DNA of 64,000 bases, from assembly GCF_003994475.1 (NCBI RefSeq), contig NZ_RZNY01000011.1:1-64000 (forward strand), in the 5' to 3' direction. Made by a program: the position numbers and the translations under genes. The stretch is from Paenibacillus anaericanus (lineage in GTDB: Bacteria; Bacillota; Bacilli; Paenibacillales; Paenibacillaceae). How positions within the stretch are numbered: position 1 is the stretch's first letter; each line of letters begins with the position of its first letter. Positions 53,398 through 61,096 of this stretch are shown here, one piece after another. The notes under the pieces were generated by a model, which did not search any database, was not told where the DNA came from, and worked only from the letters and a program-made list of their open reading frames with translations.

Positions 53398-53774
53398 ACA
53401 CCATCACCTACAGAGATTAATACGGTTTCCGCTGTGACAATGAGATCACCATCATACATACAAACAAGGCTATGAGTATACAATGTTAGCCCTCCTTGTC
53501 TGCCTGTTTTTTTCTCCACGCTCGTTAAAGTTAATTCACAGTCCAAAGTCATACCCGCTATAATCGGTGTCTCATAGGAAAAATGCTGCGAACCGTGAAT
53601 CAAGGGTTCAATTTTGACCAGCCATGGAATATCGAATTCCTGCCAAAAAATAATGGGCATAGTTGCAGGTGCAATCAGATGTCCATTGATTGTCTGGATT
53701 GGCGCTTCGATACTTTGCGCATAGTGCGAAATCCATTCGGCTGTGATATAGAGCTGATGCCTGACCCTATTCAT
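53394..53774 (-). CDS. MaoC N-terminal-type (HadA-like) hot-dog protein
   Basis: A 126-residue protein resembling MaoC_dehydrat_N/FAS1-type dehydratase domains (HLIAPATMPIIFWQEFDIP, LIHGSQHFSYETPIIAGMTL, LTSVEKKTGRQGGLTLYT). The DxxxxH catalytic motif is absent, so it is the structural, substrate-tunnel partner of the following gene. It overlaps both the thiolase stop and the next start by 4 bp (ATGA). Confidence 0.8.
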   Translation of the reverse strand: MNRVRHQLYITAEWISHYAQSIEAPIQTINGHLIAPATMPIIFWQEFDIPWLVKIEPLIHGSQHFSYETPIIAGMTLDCELTLTSVEKKTGRQGGLTLYTHSLVCMYDGDLIVTAETVLISVGDGV

Positions 53775-54922
53775 TCGATGGCCTCCACTAAGGTGGCGAG
53801 ACCTATTCCTCCGCCAATACCTAGTGTTGCAAGACCTCTCTTATAAGGTTTATGTAGCATCTCTGAACATAATCTCGTCATTAAGATGGCTCCTGAGGCA
53901 CCATAAGGATGGCCAATAGCAAGTGCACCACCTCCAAGATTGACCTTTTCCTCTGAAATCTGCAGCTCTCTTAATGAGGCTAATACTTGCGAAGCAAAGG
54001 CTTCATTAAACTCTACTATATCTAGATCTGCAATCGTCAGAAGCTGACGTCTTAGAACCTTGTGAACAGCTGGAACGGGACCCATGCCTAAATAATGCGG
54101 ATCTACACCTGCAACCTGAGCATCCACCACACGTAAAATAGGTTTTAGTTGGAGTGCCCGGCATTTCTCAAGGGTCATGATGAGAACAAGAGCCGCCCCA
54201 TCGTTAATAGGACACGCATTGCCAGCAGTTACGGTACCCTCTTCCAGAAAGATTGGTGACAGTTGTTGCAGCTTTTCCAAGCTAGTATTAGCTCTTGGAC
54301 ATTCATCGACGGTAACCCACTCACCATTCACTTGAACAGGAACAATTTCTTGCTGAAATCGGCCCGTTTGCTGGGATTCAAGCGCTTTTTGATGGCTCCT
54401 TAAAGCATATATATCTTGTTCTTCCCTTGAAATCGTATATAGTTTGGCAACATTCTCCGCCGCAATGCCCATATCGGGATCACCATAGGAGCTCGGAGTG
54501 AAGGGAGCGCGCGTGTAAAGCTGCGGTACACCCATTAGCGTCAGTGGCTTGGCCATTTTCCATGGTGCACGACTTGTACTTTCAACACCACCTGCTAAAT
54601 ACACCTCACCTGCGCCACTTTGAATGAGTCGTGCTGCTATATTGATAGCTTCTAGGCCCGAACCGCACTGCCGATCGATCGTAACACCTGCCACTGTGAC
54701 AGGTAGCCCTGCTTCCAGCGCAGCAACCCGTGCAATATTACCACCTGGACCAATGACATTGCCTATGATGACATCATCAATCAAGTCTTTTGGTAATTTC
54801 GTATTTGCTACGATATCCTGAATAAGAACTGCTAATAATGCCTCCGGCTCAAGAACGCTTAATAGGCCACCCATCTTCCCAATTGGCGTACGTTTAGCCA
54901 TGACAATGACAGCCTCTGTCAT
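53771..54922 (-). CDS. Thiolase-family protein (YhfS-like) lacking the second catalytic Cys
   Basis: A 383-residue thiolase. The acylated cysteine is C86 in DRQCGSGLEA; NEAFA and the active-site His in GGALAIGHPYGASGA are present. The last motif, normally CxGGGxG with the base cysteine, reads GIGGGIG, so the second catalytic cysteine is glycine. It may catalyse condensation or cleavage of short acyl-CoAs with altered chemistry. It overlaps the ligase gene by 4 bp. B. subtilis YhfS lies in the comparable BirA-controlled yhfUTS operon. Confidence 0.9.
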   Translation of the reverse strand: MTEAVIVMAKRTPIGKMGGLLSVLEPEALLAVLIQDIVANTKLPKDLIDDVIIGNVIGPGGNIARVAALEAGLPVTVAGVTIDRQCGSGLEAINIAARLIQSGAGEVYLAGGVESTSRAPWKMAKPLTLMGVPQLYTRAPFTPSSYGDPDMGIAAENVAKLYTISREEQDIYALRSHQKALESQQTGRFQQEIVPVQVNGEWVTVDECPRANTSLEKLQQLSPIFLEEGTVTAGNACPINDGAALVLIMTLEKCRALQLKPILRVVDAQVAGVDPHYLGMGPVPAVHKVLRRQLLTIADLDIVEFNEAFASQVLASLRELQISEEKVNLGGGALAIGHPYGASGAILMTRLCSEMLHKPYKRGLATLGIGGGIGLATLVEAIE

Positions 54923-56400
54923 AGGATCACTCTTTTCGTGTAGTCTTTCATTGCCTGACGTGCCAATTTACCACTACTTGTATAGATGAACTCATCCACC
55001 GTGATAAGCTGCTTCGGGGCTTTGTAACTAGCTAAATACTGGCGACAGTAATTCTTTATTTCTTCTATAGATAAGCGCTGCTTACCGTTCCACTTCACGA
55101 GTGCCGTTACCTGTTCACCCCAGTATGTATCTGGCATTCCAAATACCATCACTTCGTGAATTTCCGGAATCTGTTCTAGCACCGCCTCTACTTCCTCGGG
55201 GAAAATATTCAGGCCACCTGATACCATTCTATTTTTAGCTCGACCGGCCATATACAAAAATCCATCATGATCCATAGAGGCATAGTCTCCAAGCATGAGC
55301 CATCCATCTCGAAAAACAGCTGCTGTTTCTTCAGGTAGTTGATAATAGCCTTTGAACATCATATCACTACGAATGTATAGCTGTCCTATACGGCCAGTGG
55401 GTACCTCCTGAAAATATTCATCACGAATCGATATTTGTACACCAGGAAAGGGCTTGCCTACTGAATTCGCCTTGTCTTCGGAACGAATATCTAAATAACT
55501 GATATAGCTCGCTTCAGATGAACCGTAATATTCATATAACTTTGCCCCGCCAAATACCTCCTGGCATCTATTCTTCGATGCCTCAGACCACTTCCCGCCC
55601 GAGCTAATCAATGCTTGAATTTGCGTCTGATCAGGGATGGCCTTCTTCATCAACGCTTCAATCATGGTTGGTACGACAAACAAAACAGCAGCTGGGATCT
55701 GCTCGCACAGCTGCAATACCTTTGATGCATTAAATTGATTAACTATATGAAAGGTCGCACCACTGTAAAGGCTCTGCATTAAGGTAAATAATGATAAAGA
55801 GTGAACCAATGGACCTGGGGCTAAAATATGCTCCATGTTGTTCAGTTGGAAGGCTTCCCTCGTCGCCTCAAAGCTTTTGATCCACGATAAATGTGTGCGC
55901 ATATACCCTTTTGGCATACCCGTTGTTCCTGAAGTAAAACCAATAAATAATAATTCATTGGTGTCATCTATTTCAGCTTCTGGTTTTAAAGTATCTAGCC
56001 AGTTGTCATAGGAACCTATTTCTTCATCAGAAAAGGTGAAAAGTGAGATTCCACTATCCTGATTAATTAGAAACTCTGTAAATGTATTCTCTGTAAAAAT
56101 CATTCTCGGCTGACACTGCTGTAAAATAGCGTTGATTTCTGTTGCACTCCATTTTGGATCCAAAGGAATGGGAACGCATCCTGCATAGATGGCTCCCAGA
56201 AAAACCTCCACGAATTCGATACGGTTCGTCGATAAGATAACTACCTTGTCATGGATGAGTCCATTTTGTTGTAATCCTTGTGCTATCTTTTTCATCTTCA
56301 TTACCAATGACGAATAAGTATTGCACACTTGGCCGTCGGATAAGGCAACTTTGTCAGGCTGTTGCATTGCATACCGTAGTAAAGGTTCTACTAGATTCAT
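54919..56400 (-). CDS. Acyl-CoA ligase (AMP-forming, YhfT-like)
   Basis: A 493-residue ANL-family enzyme: P-loop FTSGTTGMPKGYMRTHL, A5 YEYYGSSEAS, A7 MLGDYASMDHDGFLYMAGR with A8 RAKNRMVSGGLNIFPEEVE, and the C-terminal catalytic Lys in YTSSGKLARQ. It activates a carboxylic acid as acyl-CoA via acyl-AMP. Its place after bioY matches B. subtilis yhfT after bioYB. The substrate cannot be read from the sequence; glutarate, pimelate or a longer acid are candidates. Confidence 0.92.
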   Translation of the reverse strand: MNLVEPLLRYAMQQPDKVALSDGQVCNTYSSLVMKMKKIAQGLQQNGLIHDKVVILSTNRIEFVEVFLGAIYAGCVPIPLDPKWSATEINAILQQCQPRMIFTENTFTEFLINQDSGISLFTFSDEEIGSYDNWLDTLKPEAEIDDTNELLFIGFTSGTTGMPKGYMRTHLSWIKSFEATREAFQLNNMEHILAPGPLVHSLSLFTLMQSLYSGATFHIVNQFNASKVLQLCEQIPAAVLFVVPTMIEALMKKAIPDQTQIQALISSGGKWSEASKNRCQEVFGGAKLYEYYGSSEASYISYLDIRSEDKANSVGKPFPGVQISIRDEYFQEVPTGRIGQLYIRSDMMFKGYYQLPEETAAVFRDGWLMLGDYASMDHDGFLYMAGRAKNRMVSGGLNIFPEEVEAVLEQIPEIHEVMVFGMPDTYWGEQVTALVKWNGKQRLSIEEIKNYCRQYLASYKAPKQLITVDEFIYTSSGKLARQAMKDYTKRVIL

Positions 56401-56431
56401 TGCTTATCACACCTATTCAAAATTTCATTTA

Positions 56432-56986
56432 CTATGAGTTATGCACTTTTTCCTCAATTGGGCTGATGCCTTTTAATTGTACTGCAATCACGGCAGCGAT
56501 AATGGCTTTGATACAATCTCCAGGTAAAAATGCGATAGCACCCACAAGTCCGGCCCACACAGATGTATGTGTTATGAGAGCCATGACTGGAGCACCGATT
56601 AAGCTAATAAGTAGCACACCAAAAACCACATTAATGGCAATAACTTTCCATGTTTTTAACCTAGACCAAACCTTTTCTGTCATATATCCGATGCAAAAAG
56701 CGGCCACTGGCCAGCTTAGTAAGTATCCAGCAGTCGGTGATACTAATACAGCAAGACCTCCACGTCCTCCAGATAATAACGGTAAACCTAAAGCGACTAT
56801 TACAATAAATAAAATTATGCTAAGCGTACCCGTCTTCTTTCCTAAAAAGCATCCCGCCAACATAACACCTAGTGTTTGTACGGTAATGGGTACTGGAATA
56901 AATCCTAGTGGAATCGGTGGAATCATACCTAATACCCCTAAAAATGCAGCAAATAGCGCAGCAAACACCATATCTTTTGTCTTCAT
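56432..56986 (-). CDS. bioY: Biotin transporter S component BioY
   Basis: A 184-residue protein with six membrane segments; the ATG at 56986 follows GGAGG by eight bases. The BioY signatures are present: IPPIPLGFIPVPITVQTLGVMLAGCFLG, GGRGGLAVLVSPTAGYLLSWP and the C-terminal LPGDCIKAIIAA. It binds biotin with high affinity and couples to EcfAAT. First gene of the BirA-controlled operon. Confidence 0.95.
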   Translation of the reverse strand: MKTKDMVFAALFAAFLGVLGMIPPIPLGFIPVPITVQTLGVMLAGCFLGKKTGTLSIILFIVIVALGLPLLSGGRGGLAVLVSPTAGYLLSWPVAAFCIGYMTEKVWSRLKTWKVIAINVVFGVLLISLIGAPVMALITHTSVWAGLVGAIAFLPGDCIKAIIAAVIAVQLKGISPIEEKVHNS

Positions 56987-57060
56987 CTTGTTGACCTCCA
57001 TTGTTTATAATACTGTAATATTTAATCCCTACAAGAGTCGACGTCTATGTATTAGCTAAT

Positions 57061-57116
57061 ATGATAACTTGATATTTGTTTATTGTAAACCTGTATTTTA
57101 TTTGGTGGTTAACAAT
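57061..57116 (-). promoter_or_regulatory. BirA operator and promoter of the bioY operon
   Basis: The arms ATTGTAAACC (57082-57091) and GGTTAACAAT (57107-57116) are inverted with one mismatch and exactly 15 bp apart, the form of the Bacillus BirA box (TTGTTAAC-N15-GTTAACAA). On the minus strand -35 TTTACA (57084-57089) lies inside the box, with a 17-bp spacer and -10 TATCAT (57061-57066). Biotinyl-AMP-BirA should therefore block the polymerase directly. Confidence 0.9.
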
Positions 57117-57162
57117 AAAACAAGACAACGGTAAACGAGCATACAATTGATCGCATCACAAC

Positions 57163-57184
57163 AAAAAAACCGTGATAATCACGG
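57163..57184 (-). terminator. Terminator after the YjbR-family gene
   Basis: CCGTGAT/ATCACGG stem followed by TTTTTTT on the minus strand. It insulates the bioY promoter from upstream transcription. Confidence 0.75.
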
Positions 57185-57247
57185 CCGTTTCTAGTGGGTT
57201 TTAACCTATTAGGTTGAGGAATCTGTTCCTCTAGCAATGAGCTTTTC

Positions 57248-57616
57248 TTAATCTTTAGGGTTCATTTCCGCTATAGATTCTCTTAATCTCTTAGGTAGAT
57301 TGTTGACAACCAAATCGTAAGAGTGGTCAATCATGTCATAGACTTCCGACTCAGACAAGGAACCATCGATCATAACTGTATTCCAGTGCTTCTTGTTCAT
57401 GTGGAACCCAGGTCGAACTGCCTCAAGTTGCTCTCTCAAGTTTGCCGCAATCACGGGGTCACATTTAAGGTTCAAGTGAAAATGATCCCCTTCATCCTCA
57501 AAAATAAGTGCAAACATTTTACCCGCAATTTTGATCACCATTGGATTGTCTCCAAAGGGATACTCTTTAGTTGCTCCGTTCTTCTTTAAACAGTAATCTA
57601 TGATACTATTCTTCAA
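57248..57616 (-). CDS. MmcQ/YjbR-family protein
   Basis: A 122-residue protein of the MmcQ/YjbR (DNA-binding-like) fold: YCLKKNGATKEYPFGDNPMVIKIAGKMFAL, HLNLKCDPVIAANLREQ, PGFHMNKKHWNTVMIDG. The start is a TTG at 57616 with AGAAGGG upstream. The family is widespread, with a fold like a CyaY/arginine-repressor-type domain, and its role is unclear. Confidence 0.88.
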   Translation of the reverse strand: MKNSIIDYCLKKNGATKEYPFGDNPMVIKIAGKMFALIFEDEGDHFHLNLKCDPVIAANLREQLEAVRPGFHMNKKHWNTVMIDGSLSESEVYDMIDHSYDLVVNNLPKRLRESIAEMNPKD

Positions 57617-57696
57617 ATTGGCCCTTCTCCTCTAGAAATTATAAATTTTTGTCATCCGACAATTGAATTGGAGGCTCACTGTTCACGGCTGAATAA

Positions 57697-58716
57697 TCAT
57701 GCCCTTGAAGATTGTATTATCCATTCTTCTAATTCAGGAATCATATCTGCATAACCTCTGAGTTCGTATATCGTTCCTATCACTTGTGCTGTTCCCAACT
57801 GCTGTTCGGCTTCATCTGTACACTCAATCCATAATGAACGCTTTAAGTTATATTCTAGCCATCCTAATTTCCCTATGAAACCATTATCAAAGATAACTTT
57901 CCAATCTGCATGAAGTGTTCCATATATACTTTTATATCCTCTTATAAATGCCATGAATTTCTCTTTGTCCATATTTCCTTCTGCATTTTTAGACCAGTAC
58001 ATTGCTGTCTCGATCATTTCAACCATTGCATTCATAAATCCAGCTGCTTCCCAATCAATAATCATGGGGTTATCGTTATGCCACATAACATTTTTGGGAT
58101 CTAGATCTCGATGACTTATAATACTATCTGCTGCAAGGAGCCTAGCCGATTGATTTGCTTGCACAGTCCAATTGTCAAGATCATCAATGATTTCAAATAG
58201 GTGTTTAACCCACTCCGAGTCATTTTCCTGTCCTTTTTGCAGGTAGGATCTCCAAGCTGTTAGCTGAACATCATCTGAAAAATCATGAACCAATTCTAAT
58301 TTAGAATAATCAGATCTATGTATTTCCGCAAGAATTGCACCGATCTTTTCACAGTGATATATATTGATCTCTTGAAGTTTCAGACTTCTACCCTCTACCC
58401 AATGAAACACTAGATAGAACTGACCTTCTATTTCATGAATGGATGTACCATTAACATGAATTGCAGGAAGTGCATTGATTTTCTTCGCTGCAATATTAGC
58501 GATTCGTTCTGCATTGATATAGTTCTGCATTGCCTCAGGTCTAAGCATAATCTGAGGGTTCAATGCTTTAATCGCATATTTCCCCAGCGTGGTTTCAACT
58601 GCGTACATTCGGTTTAAGAGTCCCCCCGAAATCTCTTCAGGTACACCAATTATCTCACCTAGTTCTAGAGTATTACACAGTTTTTCGAATTGTAAATTAT
58701 ACTGTACATCGCTCAT
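57697..58716 (-). CDS. Aminoglycoside-phosphotransferase-family kinase 2
   Basis: The ATG at 58716 follows AAAGGGGA (339 aa). Kinase-like fold: GGLLNRMYAVETTLGKYAIKAL (nucleotide-binding strand and lysine), catalytic loop ISHRDLDPKNVMW (HxDxxxxN) and metal-binding DWEAAG. The ELLH-like choline-kinase/APH group is the closest type. Unlike the gene at 5844 it has a long helical C-lobe. Substrate unknown. The XRE-cupin regulator gene lies 64 bp upstream on the same strand, so the two may be one transcript. Confidence 0.85.
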   Translation of the reverse strand: MSDVQYNLQFEKLCNTLELGEIIGVPEEISGGLLNRMYAVETTLGKYAIKALNPQIMLRPEAMQNYINAERIANIAAKKINALPAIHVNGTSIHEIEGQFYLVFHWVEGRSLKLQEINIYHCEKIGAILAEIHRSDYSKLELVHDFSDDVQLTAWRSYLQKGQENDSEWVKHLFEIIDDLDNWTVQANQSARLLAADSIISHRDLDPKNVMWHNDNPMIIDWEAAGFMNAMVEMIETAMYWSKNAEGNMDKEKFMAFIRGYKSIYGTLHADWKVIFDNGFIGKLGWLEYNLKRSLWIECTDEAEQQLGTAQVIGTIYELRGYADMIPELEEWIIQSSRA

Positions 58717-58780
58717 TTTTGGTTTCCCCTTTAGGTTATTCAAATCAACAGACTAATTAATGATTTAATTTTTAGCTCAG

Positions 58781-59335
58781 TTAGGCTGGGTAATATATTG
58801 TCATACTTAAACGAGTTAAGGTTTCCCCAGTATTATAATAAGTGTGAGGTCTGTCTGCCTTAAATCTGATGGAGTCACCTTTTTTTATGGTATATTCACA
58901 TTCATTCAAATGGATAGTTACTTCTCCTTCAAAAACAGTAATAAATTCCTCGGTGCCTTCTCTATGAGAATCAGAGCTTAATACCCCCTCTTTTTCGATT
59001 TCAACAGAGTAAATTTCAAAACGTCTATCCTCATGGAACGGAAACGAGGGATACACTCTACACCTTCCACTGTCTTCAGACAATACTTGGATCTCATCTC
59101 TTAAAATAACTTTAATATCAGGTTGCGGATTATTTATTAGGGACGTAAAGGAAGTCTTTAATCCATTAGCTATTTTCCAAATCGTCGTAAGAGTTGGGCT
59201 AGACTCGCCTCTTTCAATTTGCCCTATCATAGTCTTACTAACTCCACTTAATTCAGAGACCTTCTCTAAACTTAGTTTTTCCTTCTCTCTAATTGCCTTT
59301 AAATTTTTAGCGAGAATACGTTGAATTTCTTCCAT
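58781..59335 (-). CDS. XRE-family regulator with cupin sensor domain
   Basis: A 184-residue protein. The N-terminal HTH_3 (NLKAIREKEKLSLEKVSELSGVSKTMIGQIERGE) is followed by a cupin barrel (about 110-180; HREGTEEFITVFEGEVTIHL, KKGDSIRFKADRPHTYYN). This XRE-cupin class, e.g. PuuR/SutR-like, senses small metabolites. It is divergent from a LysE exporter gene, probably its target. The promoter region has repeated TACAATATA boxes. Confidence 0.9.
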   Translation of the reverse strand: MEEIQRILAKNLKAIREKEKLSLEKVSELSGVSKTMIGQIERGESSPTLTTIWKIANGLKTSFTSLINNPQPDIKVILRDEIQVLSEDSGRCRVYPSFPFHEDRRFEIYSVEIEKEGVLSSDSHREGTEEFITVFEGEVTIHLNECEYTIKKGDSIRFKADRPHTYYNTGETLTRLSMTIYYPA

Positions 59336-59355
59336 AAAATCACTCCTACCTCATT

Positions 59356-59402
59356 TACAATATAGCGACCTTTATGTACAATATATAGCATTACGTTATA
59401 CT
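59356..59402 (+). promoter_or_regulatory. lysE-like promoter with repeated XRE-site candidates
   Basis: TACAATATA occurs at 59356-59364 and 59377-59385, 21 bp (two helical turns) apart. The second overlaps a possible -35 (TGTACA, 59375-59380) of a promoter with -10 TATACT (59397-59402, 16-bp spacer). They are likely sites for the divergent XRE-cupin regulator. Confidence 0.5.
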
Positions 59403-59449
59403 GTCTATTTCAGTCATTATAACATACAACACGATTAGGAGGTCCGATA

Positions 59450-60034
59450 GTGCCATTATTTTCATTTTTGTTATTTGTTTTTGTTACCAGCTTTACTCCA
59501 GGTCCAAACAATATCATGGCGATGGCGTTTGCGAACAAATATGGATTAAAAAGAACAACCACATTCTGTTTAGGAGTCGGTGTCGGATTTTTTGTTATCA
59601 CATTATTATGTGTTATTTTTAATCTTTTGCTTAAGAATCTAATGCCAATGATTGAATTTCCTTTGACCATTTTTGGCGTAGGTTATATGTTATATCTGGC
59701 TCTAAAAATACTTACTAGTAAACATAATGAAGACAGCAACGAGGAAGGTAATAAAAACTTTTTCTTAATAGGTACGTTGTTGCAATTTGTTAATCCGAAG
59801 GGTATTCTTTTTGGCATTACAGTAGTAGCAACCTTTATTCTTCCCTATTACACTTCATATTTTAGCTACCTTGTCTTCTCACTCTTCTTGGGAATTGTCG
59901 GTTTAATGAGTACATATAGTTGGAGTCTATTTGGTTCGAGTTTTCAAAAGATCTTATCGCAGTTCCGACAACAGTTTAATATTATTATGGCGGTGTTATT
60001 GGTATATAGCGCTATTTCAATTCTTTTCAAGTAA
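59450..60034 (+). CDS. LysE/RhtB-family exporter
   Basis: A 194-residue protein with about six membrane segments and the LysE signature FTPGPNNIMAMAFANKYG near the N-terminus, then LKFVNPKG-like LLQFVNPKGILFG. It starts at a GTG after AGGAGG. The family exports amino acids or homoserine-like metabolites. It is presumably induced through the divergent XRE-cupin regulator when its substrate accumulates. Confidence 0.9.
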   Translation: MPLFSFLLFVFVTSFTPGPNNIMAMAFANKYGLKRTTTFCLGVGVGFFVITLLCVIFNLLLKNLMPMIEFPLTIFGVGYMLYLALKILTSKHNEDSNEEGNKNFFLIGTLLQFVNPKGILFGITVVATFILPYYTSYFSYLVFSLFLGIVGLMSTYSWSLFGSSFQKILSQFRQQFNIIMAVLLVYSAISILFK

Positions 60035-60097
60035 AGAAAAAAGGCAGTAACATTTTAGGGCTTAACCCATAATCAGTGTTTGACGGATTCAAACATC

Positions 60098-60292
60098 ATT
60101 CTAAGGGAACTAGCAGCCCTTAATTTAAGTTTTGAGGGTCACAACAAATTCTAACGGAACTGAAAGACCTTATTCCTTCCAAATGAGCCCTAATGCATGA
60201 ATAATGATGAAATAACGTCTGCTGGTTCCGTTACAATCCAGAATAGTGGAATAAACCGCAAATAACATCTCTGAGTTCCGTTACAGCGATTC
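60098..60292. repeat. Four copies of a 26-bp unit, two in each direction
   Basis: Direct copies: 60100-60127 (tctaagggaactagcagccc) and 60152-60179 (tctaacggaactgaaagacc). Inverted copies: 60212-60237 (ataacgtctgctggttccgt) and 60264-60290 (ataacatctctgagttccgt). The consensus in one orientation is TAACGGAACT..CAGA..TTATT. The block fills the 60035-60445 gap, which has no ORF. It looks like a cluster of palindromic REP-type sequences. Confidence 0.75.
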
Positions 60293-60369
60293 GCAATCAC
60301 ATTCAATTGTTGGCCAAGCGCTAATTTTGCCTTTGAGCCCATTGTATCTTACTTATTTTGGTTATTCAA

Positions 60370-60408
60370 AAAAGGATTGATCTTATTAAATATAAGATCA
60401 ATCCTTTT
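60370..60408. terminator. Bidirectional terminator
   Basis: A 17-bp perfect stem (60370-60386 with 60392-60408) with a five-base loop; A and T tracts on both sides serve both strands, ending the copper operon on the minus strand. Confidence 0.9.
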
Positions 60409-60445
60409 CTATGGGAAGAATAAAATTAGTTTATCAGTTCAGTAT

Positions 60446-61072
60446 TCACAAACCCGCAACATGCTGTTGCAGCTGTTCTAACGTAACTCGATCAATGAAT
60501 TTCTTGAATTTTTCTTTACCTTTGGCATTGGCCTTATAGTAATTAATCAATGTTGTCACAACGGGAACGAGTTGGTCTTCGGTTAAGCCAGATACAAGAG
60601 ATTGAGCGATTGAAGTCTTAAGGCCTTTGGGTTCACCACCAACAAAAACCTCATAGGTATTTCGCATTTTGACAACGCTAATGTCTTTCAACAAAGGTTC
60701 ACTCGTCCCAAGTGCACAACCAGCATAACCAATCTTAAGTGGCATTGGTGTTTCAATGCCTGCTATGGACTGATTTAATCGCTGTGCTACCTCCAGACCT
60801 GCTTCCTCAGCCCCCTTGCAAAAATTACAAGCGATTAAGCTTTTGGTCACAAAACCCGCCGGATATACTTCAAGGCCTGAACGCTCGAGCTGTGCTGTAA
60901 TCAACTCTTGTTGATCAAGGTGAACTTCCAAATAAAGCTGTTTAAAAGGTGTCATTTCTATTTTCACATTCGTACCTAGGGCAGCTCCGATTGTAGCAAA
61001 CTGTTCTGGCGTAAATAGACTTCCTCCCACCTGGATTGGAGGGGCTACTGCAATTTTCGTTATTTCTCCCAT
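60446..61072 (-). CDS. Sulfite/nitrite-reductase-like half-domain protein in the copper operon
   Basis: A 208-residue protein resembling the NIR_SIR ferredoxin-like half (GGSLFTPEQFATIGAAL, LYLEVHLDQQELITAQLERSGL) and the adjacent 4Fe-4S/siroheme half (SLIACNFCKGAEEAGLEVAQRL, KIGYAGCALGTSEPLLKDI). Canonical enzymes have C-x5-C and C-x3-C; here only C82, C85 and C119 remain, in CxxC plus one. A siroheme-4Fe-4S centre is therefore doubtful. It lies 24 bp after copA, so a copper-related role (metal binding or reduction) is plausible. Confidence 0.75.
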   Translation of the reverse strand: MGEITKIAVAPPIQVGGSLFTPEQFATIGAALGTNVKIEMTPFKQLYLEVHLDQQELITAQLERSGLEVYPAGFVTKSLIACNFCKGAEEAGLEVAQRLNQSIAGIETPMPLKIGYAGCALGTSEPLLKDISVVKMRNTYEVFVGGEPKGLKTSIAQSLVSGLTEDQLVPVVTTLINYYKANAKGKEKFKKFIDRVTLEQLQQHVAGL

Positions 61073-61096
61073 AACTACTCCCCTCTCAGTAGATGA

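Noticed and set aside
60035-60445. Repeat-rich gap considered as a CRISPR array
   Set aside because: The units occur in both orientations with unequal spacing and no cas genes, so it is not an array.
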